Shown here: piece after piece, positions 1 to 10,326 of the stretch
How positions within the stretch are numbered: position 1 is the stretch's first letter
Layout of the letters: each line of letters begins with the position of its first letter
Source: Dermacentor variabilis
Taxonomy: Eukaryota; Arthropoda; Arachnida; Ixodida; Ixodidae
Assembly (NCBI RefSeq): GCF_050947875.1
Contig: NC_134568.1
Location: 219,107,673-219,171,672, forward strand
Reading direction: 5' to 3'
Length of the DNA: 64,000 nucleotides
The notes under the pieces: generated by a model
Seen by the model: the letters and a program-made list of their open reading frames with translations, nothing else
Database searches by the model: none
What the model was told of the DNA's origin: nothing
Translations under genes and position numbers: made by a program

Positions 1-1
1 T

Positions 2-1990
2 AAATGGGAAATATACCGGGAGAAAAAGTCTATGGTTCAAACACTGGTGCAAGCAAAATTAAAAGGTGAAAGTGAACGTTGGTTGTCAGAAATACGTGAG
101 AAAAAGAAGGCCGTGCCTAGAATATTTTGGAATCACATAAAATTATTAGGCAGGAAGTCAACAACAATACAACAGCATATCCTAGACGAAGATCAAAACA
201 GACTGGAAGGAGAAGCGGCAATAAATTACATCCAAAAAGTAACAGCCGAATCTTTCCGAGGCAAGGACGAGGTTGTATTTCAAGAAAAAAAGAGCATGAA
301 AGAGACCCAAGTGGAAAAGGAGCCGGTGCTGACAAATTTAGACAGGAAGAAAGCGGAAGAGAAAATTCCTAAGCGCACAGCCACAGGGCTAGACGAGGTT
401 CCCGATAGGCTGATAAATGAACTGGGACCAAAAAGTAAGGAAGCTCTGGTGAAAGCAGTGGAAAAAACTTTAAAAGATAGACGAATACCAGACAGTTGGC
501 GACAAAGTAGAATGAATTTAATTTATAAAGGTATGGGGGAGAAAGACAGAATTCACTCGTATAGACCGTTGACCATTACATCGGTAATATACAGGCTAGC
601 AATGCAGGCAATTAAATTAAAGCTTCAAGCATGGGCAGAGAATAATGGCATTTTGGGAGAGTTTCAGAATGGCTTTAGAATAGGTAGGCGTTTGGATGAT
701 AACTTGTTTGTTCTTACCCAGTGTATTGAAATATCAAAAGCAGAAAGCAGACCGTTGTATGTGGCCTTTTTGGACATAACAGGAGCCTACGACAACGTAG
801 ATCGCAACATTTTGTGGGATATTCTGGAAGGGGAAGGCTTAGGTAACGATTGTCTACAGCTTTTGAGAGAGATTTACCTAGAAAATACCGTTTGCGTTGA
901 ATGGGAAGGGATGAGGAGCGCGGAGAAAGTTCATATCAACAAGGGACTGAGGCAGGGGTGCCCTTTATCCCCGCTGCTGTTTATGATGTACATGGTGAGG
1001 ATGGAGAGGGCGCTAGAAGGAAGTAATATCGGGTTTAATCTCTCATACAAACAGGCAGGTACAGTAATAGAGCAGCAACTCCCATGTTAATTTTATGCGG
1101 ACGACATTGTGTTGCTCGCTAACAAGCAAAGTGATTTGCAACGTCTGGCAAATATCTGTGGACTGGAAGGCAACAATTTAGGTTTAAAATTTAGTGTTAG
1201 AAAATCAGGTGTTATGGTATTCAATGAAAATAGTGAACAGACAGTGGAGATACAGGGCCAAGAAATATCTCGGGTAACAGAATATAAATACCTTGGTATA
1301 TGGATAAACGAAGGCAATGGATATATGGAAACACAGGAAAAAACCATAACAGTCAAGGGGAAGAGAAATGCAGCCCTAATGAAGGTTGTTTGCTTTAAAT
1401 CAGGAGTACAATCAGGACTCGACGGGAACCAAAGGTCAGCGGGTCGCCTCGCATTGGGCGCTCACGCGAAGACTACAAATGAAGCTGTGCAGGGGGATAT
1501 GGGCTGGACTAGTTTTGAAGTGAGTGAAGCTCGCAGTAAAATTGAGTATGAAGAACGGCTGAGGAATATGGAAGAAAGTAAATGGGCTGGGAGAGTGTTC
1601 AGGTATCTGTACAGGCAAAACATTGATTCACAGTGGAGGAAAAGAACTAGGAAGCTTACCAGCAAGTATGCGGCCTGTGGGGTGGGCAACACAGCTACAA
1701 AGAAGGTCAAGCGGAAAGTCAGAGAGGCTGAATTAATCTCATGGGTGGCGGCAATGGAAAAGAAACCTGCCATGAGTAGCTACTTAAGAGGAAAAAACGA
1801 AATCAGAAAAAAAAAACAATTTATGATAACTCAAAGGGAAGCTCATTACTTTTCGAAGCGAGATCGGGATGCCTTAGAACACGCGCCTATAAAGCGAGAT
1901 ATAAGAAGGAAGAAGAAGCATGTGCTTGCTGCGGTAAAGCTAGGGAAACGACGGAGCATATTTTATTAGAATGTGAAGACGTCTACTCAG
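2..1990 (+). mobile_element. Non-LTR retrotransposon (LINE), 3' part, dead
   Basis: The reading frame is already open at the window edge, so the 5' part is outside. It encodes a reverse transcriptase: a GLDEVP segment and SYRPLTITSV (about 370-600), an AFLDITGAYDNV catalytic-Asp block (about 765-800), GLRQGCPLSP (about 945-975) and the FYADD box (1091-1105). One in-frame TAA at 1088-1090 sits directly before FYADD; the frame is otherwise shared by 2-1087 and 1091-1969. Near 1910 a frameshift moves the C-terminal zinc motif (CACCG...HILLEC, about 1921-1974) into the next frame. No endonuclease or RNase H is visible in the retained part. The clade cannot be named safely. The region following RT shares an ALGxHxxxxNEAxQG block with the minus-strand remnant at 4690-6600, so the two belong to related families. 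Confidence 0.88.
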
Positions 1991-2315
1991 CGGTCGATTT
2001 AGGCACCACTGGCCTCCTGAAGCCCTTGGGTTCAGCGGGAGCAGTGATAAAGCAAACGTAGGGAAACGACAAAAGACGGAGACGTACAAAAGCACAGTTC
2101 GCAATAGGGGATCAGAAAATTTGGACGTGGTAGCACAGAACACCTATACAAACTTAGAGAAGGGAAACTGTACCTTCCACAGTGCTACGGAAATAAGCGT
2201 AGCGGTGGCGTCGTGAACTAAAGTATGCGACCACTGGTGGCGCTGTACAACAGGAAACGGAAACGGGGTTTTGCACAGTTTACCAGGTGTTCTGTGGCTT
2301 TACTGGGTTTCTGGC
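1991..2315. other. Gene-free stretch after the first LINE
   Basis: Probably LINE 3' sequence plus flank. I see no further conserved motif and no clear poly(A) tail or target-site repeat. Confidence 0.4.
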
Positions 2316-2444
2316 TGCTGCGCCTTGATCGTGCTCCCGCGAGTTTAGTTGCTGTGTGGCAAGCGTAACGCCTACAAATGTATGTAGGCGCTACGTTTGC
2401 CACACAGCAACCAAACTGGCGGGAGCACGATCGAGGCGCAGCAG
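2316..2444. repeat. 129-bp inverted repeat (hairpin)
   Basis: Two arms of about 62 bases, nearly perfect, are centred at about 2380; the arm ends read CTGCTGCGCC and GGCGCAGCAG. The loop is only a few bases (ACAAATGTATGT region). The arms hold matching blocks such as TTGCTGTGTGGCAA versus TTGCCACACAGCAA. It could be a small foldback transposable element or a hairpin end of a larger one. No target duplication was found. Confidence 0.8.
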
Positions 2445-4195
2445 AATACATGTAGCACTGAGTCATATCGAGTTAAGGCACACCCTCAACTGACTTTTAA
2501 GGGCATCCCGAGCGGTTTTTCGTTTATTACGCCGCCGTTACCCCGAGTTGTGCCGCCGCGCTCCAGCTGTTGCATTTCGTGTAGGGCTACTGACAGAATG
2601 CGGTTTCCAGGTGGCACGATGGCCTCGACTGGAATAAACGCTCACGACACCAAAGATTGAGTAAGCCTGAAAATATTTTATTTGCAGTTTACAAGTACAA
2701 CAAAAAGCACACGTCTACGCATCCACACAAACGCGGTTACATAGTCAAGAACATAGTCAAGAAATGGCTCATTAATAAGGGTAGCACAAACGCACAAGAA
2801 AGAAGACCTAAGCTACAAAACGTATGGTCGGCTGCTAAGTATAATAATTTCCCTGTCACCGCGTGTCACTTTTATACAGCATCTTTACAGCACTACCAGG
2901 CCGGGTAGTTTGGCGGAAAGAACGCAACAGCTTACGGCCGTCAGCTGCCTCTTCCTTACGGGTGTCATAATTATCCTAATCTCCGCATCAACGTCGTGCA
3001 AGTCCGCATACAGGTATCTGTATCTGAACCATATGTGCCAGCTTAATACATGTGAAGTGAAATTATGATAACCACTGCGTCTTATCAAAGGTATTGGTTT
3101 TGCAAATGCGCATTACAGCTGACGGAACGACATACTGTAAGTGAAGCACAAGAGAACAAGGCCAAAAGGAGAATACAACACTTGAAGAAGAAATGAAGAA
3201 TTAGTAGGCGTACAGCAAACAAGCGATGACGGAGAACACACAATGATGCATCGAGTGTTCTGTGACATCGGTTTGCGTACTTACGGTGTTATGGAGATCA
3301 ACGGCATAAAAACGTACCTTCAAGCGTACTCCCTCAACCTCCGCCGCATTCATTATGATAATCAACGCCTAAACAAAATGAGGCACTATTTTTTGCCAAG
3401 AGTAGACCTCTTTACAGCAAGTCTATGTAGTGACTCGCAGACGAAACCAGCATGCTTTCGAAAATGTTTTACCGCCGTAGTATTCGAACGCCAACGGCCA
3501 GGAAAACACATCGATACCAATAGGCTGTCGGCTGTCGGTGGTTAATTAAGTACAAAAACCTTGACGCTATGACTAAAAAGCAGCTTCAACAATCAAATTT
3601 AAAAAAAATCAACTGCCTATTTGCCTGAGGTAAAAAAGCATCCTTAGACACCTCGATTGTTTATGTCAATGGTTTGTGTAAAGTAAAAAATTCAGCATGT
3701 TCAGCGCCCCTAGCAGAGAAAGCACAAATTAAAGTATTCGACCAAATTACAGTAGCTCCACTTGCGCGCTTACGCTGAAACGCGCCTCGATTGATTTTTC
3801 GCCCTCTGTGGCCATTTGTTGAACTTGAGAGTGTGCGGGGCCTGGTGGTAGTTCGTAGTGTTTTTTTCTTCTTTTTTCATTAGTTAACCTAGGTAGAATA
3901 TTAGGCAGCATAGTAGCAAGAGCTTGGTGGCGCAACCCACCGCCCCGTTCCAAAGGGGACGCTCATAACATCCATTCATTCCTTTCCAGACTGCCAGGCG
4001 CCGCCAGCACAACGGCTCCGCGGGCTTGTGACTTTTTCTGGTCGCCGCAAACAGCGGAGTTTCCACTCCTAAATGTTTCTTGCTCCGTGGTGGGGGCATA
4101 TGCCCAGCACAGTTTTCTCTAATAATACTTTATGGTACGCGCAAACTGTAAGTATGGCGTAGTTAAAAAAAGCGAGAATCAGTAGTAACAGCCTG

Positions 4196-4232
<37 letters not shown>

Positions 4233-4689
4233 GTGTGGGGGGGGATCACAGTTGCAGTTTAAGTCACTTGGCCGCTAATATCGAATCGTCTCGGGGTGAA
4301 ACAACGCGGCTCAGACGCGCAAATATGTGTGTTTTGCTGCATTTTGAGATTATTTCACATCAGCGATGCGCCGTTTCTACAATATTGAAGCTGTAGATGT
4401 AAATACACCGCTTTGGCGAATCCCACGTAGAAGGTTGCGCTCGAAGGCTTCTTGAATATGCGAAATGTTTAGTGAACCTATAGAATGAATACAAAAAGCG
4501 ATGTGCAATCGCCGATATCAGCGACAGCGAACTCTAAGGCAGTCGCACCGGCAGACGGAACTCGGCGTACCTTTCTCGGCCGTGATTTTACCACAACAGC
4601 GCACTAGGGCCTGTGCACCCACTATAGTCGATATGCTGCCCCGGAGAAACCATTAATAATTATTTGTGATCCACGAAACGCACAATCTA
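2445..4689. other. Intergenic stretch, no gene recognised
   Basis: Only short ORFs without recognisable domains occur here. An (AT)n microsatellite lies at 4198-4229. I see no exon-like, RNA-gene or transposon signature that I can support. Confidence 0.5.
4198..4229. repeat. (AT)n microsatellite
   Basis: An uninterrupted AT dinucleotide run of about 32 bases, followed by a GTGTGTG and poly-G stretch. Confidence 0.95.
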
Positions 4690-6600
4690 CGCGCACTCAA
4701 CATGGGCGCAGGTACACAAATCAATCGGCGAAATCCCCAACACTTTTCCAAAACGTTTCCAGCGGCGTGCGTCAGAGAGCAGCACAGGAACATGGAAGAG
4801 GCGGATTGTCGTATAGCTGCACCACGCCAATAGAGTTCTTATAACATTAGTACACAGCCAACGTCGACTTCGCTGCCATATTTCGCATCCAACGTGTTTC
4901 TTCTTGCACTCGTTGCCGCGCCTGTTTTGCCCAATCCGCCGGTGAGTTTGCACTGATAGGGGAGCGAAACAGGCCGTATTTACTTTCTATGCGGTACAGG
5001 CGCCTCACCCACGGTGTGCGGATGCATGTCGCTGACAAGCAATCGAATAGACGCCGCGCCCACCGCTCTCGAGGCATGTCGAGCAGGCGACCACGGAATG
5101 CGATTTTGGTGACCGCCTAGGTAGCCTTGTGTAGCCTCGTTGGCCACCGCACCGTGGCAGCCGAGAGCTATCCGACCGACCTCTCGCTGGCGCCGCCACT
5201 CCCGCGTGCGCGCCGAAAGGCAGAGCACAGCATTTGCGACCTGCAGCGCCGGTACATGAACTTTTTTCCATCGGTCGCGAACCATCACAAATCGGTTGCA
5301 GCCCCACAGAGATCGGCGACGAAGGATGCACTGCGTCCGAAGTGCTTTCTGGTGGAGGATGTCCTCTTGGTGGCCCCAGAGCTCCGGTTCACTTGATATT
5401 AGGACTCCCAAGTATCTGTATGTCAAGCACACCATCATAACCTCATCTTCCAGCCTTATATCTCCCTTATCCATGCCTGGGCCCGCGAGGGGGACTAATG
5501 CAGATTTTTTGCAGAGAAAGTGGAGCCCAAGGCGATTTATCGCTGCCTGACAGATGTGAGCGCTTGTAGGTCCTGAGGGCACTCTGACATCAATTCAAGA
5601 TCATCAGCAAAGGCGAGACCAGGTTATCTACACCTCTCATCCATGCCCATTGTACTAAGCTTTAGCTGGAAACCAAGACCACTACTGAGAAGTTTGCGTT
5701 CTAGCTTGGCCACATACAGGGTATATAGCAGTGGGGATAGAAAGCATCCCTGGCGTAGTCCCTTCGTCACCTTGGCAGGCGCGGATAGTGCATCCCCGAA
5801 GTGAGCACTGGCAATGTTGTTTCTGTACAGGAGCCGCACTATAGATAGTAATGTTGCCGGGATTTCCATTGCAGACAGGCAGTCAAAAAGTGCAGCGTGT
5901 GGTATATTGTCATGTGCCTTTTCTACATCTAGAAAGCAGCACAGGAGGCAGCACTACTCTGTCTTGGCAATCGCCACACACTCGCTAAGCACAAACAAAT
6001 TGTCCTCCAGTCGTCGACCTGGACAAAATTTAACCATTCTGCATTTCCGTAAGCAAATGCTTTGCCTTTGCCCACCTGTTTATCCACTCTTTTAAGATTC
6101 CTGCAAAAAGCCTGTAAGCACGCTGGTAACTGTTAGTGAGCGGTAATCTTCAATAAGACCAATTTGGCCTCCTTTCTTCGGTATAAAAACCACACGGCCG
6201 AGCTGCTAGTCCCTTGGTATTGGCGCACCTTCAATGATCTTTGTGAACAGTCCAGCAAGCTGCTTCTTCGTCTCTTTACCGAAACCTTTAAGTACTCCTG
6301 CTGGCAGGCCATCCAGTCCAGCTGCTGTACGAGCACTGACATGTTTCAATGCACGATCAACTTCAACTCCACAGACTTGCCACCGCACACGCAAACCCTC
6401 GTCTGGCAACTCCCTTAGAAAAGTCTCATGTTCAGGCACACGGGATGACTCTCGTCCAGCTGCGGCCTTGCTTCCCTCTTCTTGGCCATATAAGCGACGC
6501 AAGTGCGAGGTGAGATGTTTTTCAAGCTCCGTAATTGGTTCTCTGGTGTCTGAATTTCGAAGCTGAACGGGGGTCTATCAGTCCAATTCAATGACTGGAC
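4690..6600 (-). mobile_element. Non-LTR retrotransposon remnant (RT), minus strand
   Basis: Read on the minus strand from about 6500 down to 4690, broken pieces of one reverse transcriptase appear in order: AAGLDGLPAGVLK (near 6310-6345), a degenerate DYRSLTVTSV segment (near 6150), GLRQGCFLSPLLYTLYVAKLER (about 5700-5765), FADDLELMSE (about 5595), then a YRYLGVLISS thumb-like segment (about 5420) and RIALGCHGAVANEATQGYLGG (about 5110-5165). The pieces lie in different frames with stops, so this is a relic. The GLDG, GLRQGCxLSP and NEAxQG blocks match the element at the window start, which marks them as relatives. Confidence 0.8.
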
Positions 6601-7310
6601 ATATCGCCAGAACTTCTACACTGCAGATTTACCTTCCGCTTTTAGAGAGGAAAATAGGCGAACATTATATTTGGTAATCCTTGACTGTATCAGTGTTTGT
6701 AGCTTGTGTTTGAGTTCAGCGTAGTCAGCCCAGGCAACCAAGCATGCCTCTTTGGCTACCTTCTTGACAAGGGATCGATGTACGGCGGTTCGCCTCCCGG
6801 CGAGCTTGCCATGCAGTTTTCACTTCTGCATCCCACCAAGGCTTGCGCACTGCACATGTACCGCGCTTTTCCCACACCATATTCTTTGCATGACTGAGTA
6901 ACTCGAGTAGCAGGCGATTGTGGTCGCTGCCCAGGCTGTATGGGGGTAGGGGTAGGACGCATGCTACGCAGTGGCGCTATTGTCTGTGAGCATTCGGCAT
7001 GCTGGCTTGGGCGAGCGCGTCGTTTTGCATGGCAGGTGTACACTCGGTGCTGGTTTCTGGTGTTTGTTCTCGCTCGCGCGGTCTATGTGGCGTCGAGCTC
7101 CTACGCGGAAAACGGTTTTGTGAGACGTACTGGAGTGGTTTAAGTCGGTATGGCCGGACTTTTTGGTGGCATTGAGGTGGACGAAGCATGCAGCGCGATG
7201 TGTGCCTGCATGTTTGAGCCTACAATCAGCCTCGGAGATCAATGGTGTATTTCTGAAAGTTCCATTCGCTAATGTGACCTTATCGCAGTATTAGAGAACT
7301 TTAGTCTGTC
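6601..7310. other. Gene-free stretch between repeats
   Basis: Part of this may still be the 5' portion of the minus-strand LINE remnant, but no motif confirms it. The open frames are short and unrecognisable. Confidence 0.4.
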
Positions 7311-7315
7311 CGGTA

Positions 7316-7912
7316 ATCCGGCAAGTGCGTGCGGTTTGCCGGATGAGCGGGGGGTGTAAACGTGAGCGGCCAGATTGGTGGCGCCCTCTGGTGGTGCAAA
7401 GCTCATCCACATAAACAGAGAGCCAATTACTATGTTAAAATTATGGGGTTTTACGTGCCAAAACCACTTTCTGATTATGAGGCACGCCGTAGTGGAGGGC
7501 TCCGGAAATTTCTACCACCTGGGGTTCTTTAACGTGCACCTAAATCTAAGTGCACGGGTGTTTTCGCATTTCGCGAAATGCGGCGCCGCCGTGGCCGGGA
7601 TTGGATACCGCGACTCGTGCTCAGCAGCCCAACGCGACAGCCACTTAGCAACCACGGCGGGTTACTATATTCTTAGCTGCGGTGTGAATTTTCGATAGTG
7701 GCGTGATCGTGTGCACAGTTACGCTGCTGCCTAAAATTTGCACCAGCAGCGAAGCAGAATACGAGTATAGTAGGGTACTGCAATTTTAGCTCTTTGTCTG
7801 GTTGAGCACTACACCACCAGGCGGCTGCACCGCTCCGGCCGCTCACATTTGCGCCCCCGACTAGTACCCCCAACCATCCGGCAATCCGCACAAACCACAC
7901 CCGTTTGCCAGA
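7316..7912. mobile_element. Inverted-repeat element split by a SINE
   Basis: Left arm (about 7316-7405) and right arm (about 7803-7912) are imperfect reverse complements. Shared blocks include GTGAGCGGCC, TTGCCGGAT and CTGGTGGTG followed by GCTCA. The arms are about 90-110 bases with small indels. The interior carries an independent SINE insertion at 7434-7661, so the original element was about 370 bp. This suggests a MITE or foldback element. No transposase is present. Confidence 0.65.
7434..7661 (-). mobile_element. tRNA-related SINE (tick Ruka-like)
   Basis: The segment, read on the minus strand, starts with a tRNA-like head: ACCCGCCGTGGTTGC, then a B-box-like GGTATCCAATCCC, which is a decayed form of GGGATCGAATCCC. 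The body contains the blocks ACGTTAAAGAACCCCAGGTGG and GCGTGCCTCATAATC, which I recognise as a very common tick SINE. The direct repeat TTACTAT flanks it (7427-7433 and 7662-7668) and looks like the target-site duplication. The assignment to Ruka is from memory of the family and was not tested by search. Confidence 0.8.
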
Positions 7913-8474
7913 ATGGCGTACAAGCTAAAAGTCTCAATACTTTCAAGCAGCGCAGCGCCGGATCGCACAAGCCAGAGAGAAGGAAAGGCTCGCCGCGCGC
8001 CCTTTCCCCCTCGCCCGATGAAAATGTCTATAGCCTAAAGTCTATTGGCGGTGCACTAGGCGTGATACGGACGTAAGCCGCCCAGGCTACCGCCCTGGGA
8101 ACGCATGAGGGGAGATATGCATACGGGGACTAGCGGGTAAACAGCCTTGCTGTAAAAACACATCTCACTTTTCAGAGACCTAGAGCACCAGCGAGAGCTT
8201 CAGGAGCGCTGTAGCTATGGCAGCGATGTTTGGCACACCAGTCCCTGTGCTCCTTTGCGAAAAACACCACGTGACTTCCACCACACACACTTCAAATAAA
8301 TGCATAAAATTCGATGCAGAAAAACTTTTTTCGCTTTCTGTGAATTAATATTCGCCAGAGATGCGACGCTTTCAACCAAAAGCGCAAACGGAATTAACGT
8401 TAGTGATATTTTACAGCAACGTCACTAGTATATATATATAGCGATGATTTTACACAACACCTTATTATAGCCTG
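7913..8474. other. Upstream flank or 5' UTR of the following LINE
   Basis: No domain is visible. The 5' end of the LINE cannot be placed exactly. It may reach into this stretch as an untranslated leader. Confidence 0.4.
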
Positions 8475-9898
8475 ATGGCGGGTGAAGTCGGCGTCTACCC
8501 ATGGTCTACCACCATCGCAATCGGCGCATCCTTAGAACGCGTGGAAATTGACGTTCGGAAAAGCAAGGCCGCGCAAAGAGAAGATGGCCCCAGCGTCTCT
8601 AGTGTTGCCCAGCCGCAAGCTAAACATGCGAAACTTGCACCAGACCCGGACGCAGCCGAGACGCAGGCAGCCAGCGCCGGAGCAGCGTTGGCCAGAGACA
8701 CCACGGACGCACCTGAGACGCAAGTAGCAAATGACAGCGAGACCCCAGACGCAGCCGAGACGCAGGCAGCCGATTCCGTACCCAATGGCAAACTGTACCA
8801 GGCAAGCGACAGGCTATTAAGGAGCGGAAGGCAGAAAATTTCAAGTACCTTAAAGAATTACCATACCATGTAGTAGTCACTAGGCCCACGGAGAGGCGCA
8901 AGATTTCGTCATTTCCCCGCGCCACACTAGCCACTGCACTGAACAAACTTGCGAGTGACGCACATTTAGCTAGGCTAGCGGTCTACAAACCTGACAGCAG
9001 AAGCAACACGATCACGGCCATTGTGAAAGAACAGCAGCATGCTGTGAACATTTCGAGGCAAGTCAAGACGCTATCCGATCCGAAGTGGGGTACTGTCGAT
9101 GTCACTAGCTACATGACACCTCCAAAGAACACCCTGTGGTTTGTTATACAACAGGTTGAGCCGGGTAGCACCAACCGGGATCTCATGGAAAACATTTTCT
9201 CCCCGCATGGCAGAGTTCTTGCAGCAAGGATGTTAGGCAAAACCAGCACAGACCTCGTCACGTTAGAGGCACCTAGCATTCCGCGAAGGGTCTATTATTA
9301 TAACTGCCCGTTCAAGACCCACCCATTCTGGAGCAGGCCAGTATTATGCCTTTCTTGTCACAAAAGTGGCCACATGCAAGCGTTTTGTCCAAACCAACCG
9401 GTGTGTTCCCAGTGTGGAGTCGACCATGACCAAGACACTCAGTGCGGAGTGCCTTTTTGTGTCAGATGCCAAGAAGAAGGCCATATGGAAACAAGCCCCA
9501 CGTGTCCGTACAGAGCATCCCAGACACCTTCGCCCCTATCAGTACGGTCAAGCAGCCCAACGCCACGATATGATGCCACTAGACGTATATATAACAAAAG
9601 GTCAGTCACCCCAACAATGCACAGACAGGAATCGAAGTCACCAGCACCACAACAGCAAGCAAGCGATCAATCCAAGCACCATCCACACAAAACACCGAGT
9701 AGGCACCGCAGACCGTCAAATCAACCGAAGCAACCTCCCCAGTGTCTATCCAAGCTTGACCAAGCTATAGCCAAAACGCAAGCCGATCTAGAGAAGGCAC
9801 GGTTCTTGATGCTTACGACACAACGTGCTTTGAACGAGTTACATAGAAGAAAAGAAAAAAGTCGAAAGCGCAGAGAAGTTTCAGAAGGCATCAGCTAG
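8475..9898 (+). pseudogene. LINE ORF1, gag-like with zinc knuckles
   Basis: The first part (8475 to about 8830) is a low-complexity acidic and Ala-rich segment with repeated DAAETQAA-like units at about 8650-8770. A frameshift near 8835 separates it from the second part (about 8836-9898), which continues as ENFKYLKELPYHVVV. The core has a degenerate RNA-binding-like region, then CCHC-type knuckles from about 9350: CLSCHKSGHMQAFC, CSQCGVDHDQDTQC and CVRCQEEGHMETSPTC. A basic, Ser/Pro-rich tail follows, ending in a Lys/Arg cluster. In LINEs such proteins bind the element RNA in the ribonucleoprotein particle. It stops about 430 bases before ORF2. Confidence 0.85.
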
Positions 9899-10326
9899 AT
9901 CCTGGGCCGACAACCCCCTGACCAGCCCTCCAATGCCGGATAACACCTCTGCTCCTCCAAACTCATCCCCATAAAAGGTATGCTCGCCGCCCACATCGCA
10001 GTCGGCATCCGAAAAACCCGATATGCTTGCGAACGAAAAGATCACGGCAGCATTGGCAGATATCGGGAAAAGATTTGACGCCCAAGAGGAGAAGCAAGCC
10101 GAACAGACCAACGTAACTACCCGACTCGCCACAATCATGACGAAACTGTGTGCACTAGACACGATTAGCAACCAGCGTAGCCAAGCTCATGTAAAACAGC
10201 AGAGGCTCCGCCTTGAGAAAGATTACATTTTACAGCGTCTGGACGCCCCAGAAAACAAGCAGCCACCCCCAACAAAGCACATCTCCGCCGGAAAGCAAAG
10301 GTCGGCCCCCTACTAACAGTATAAAT

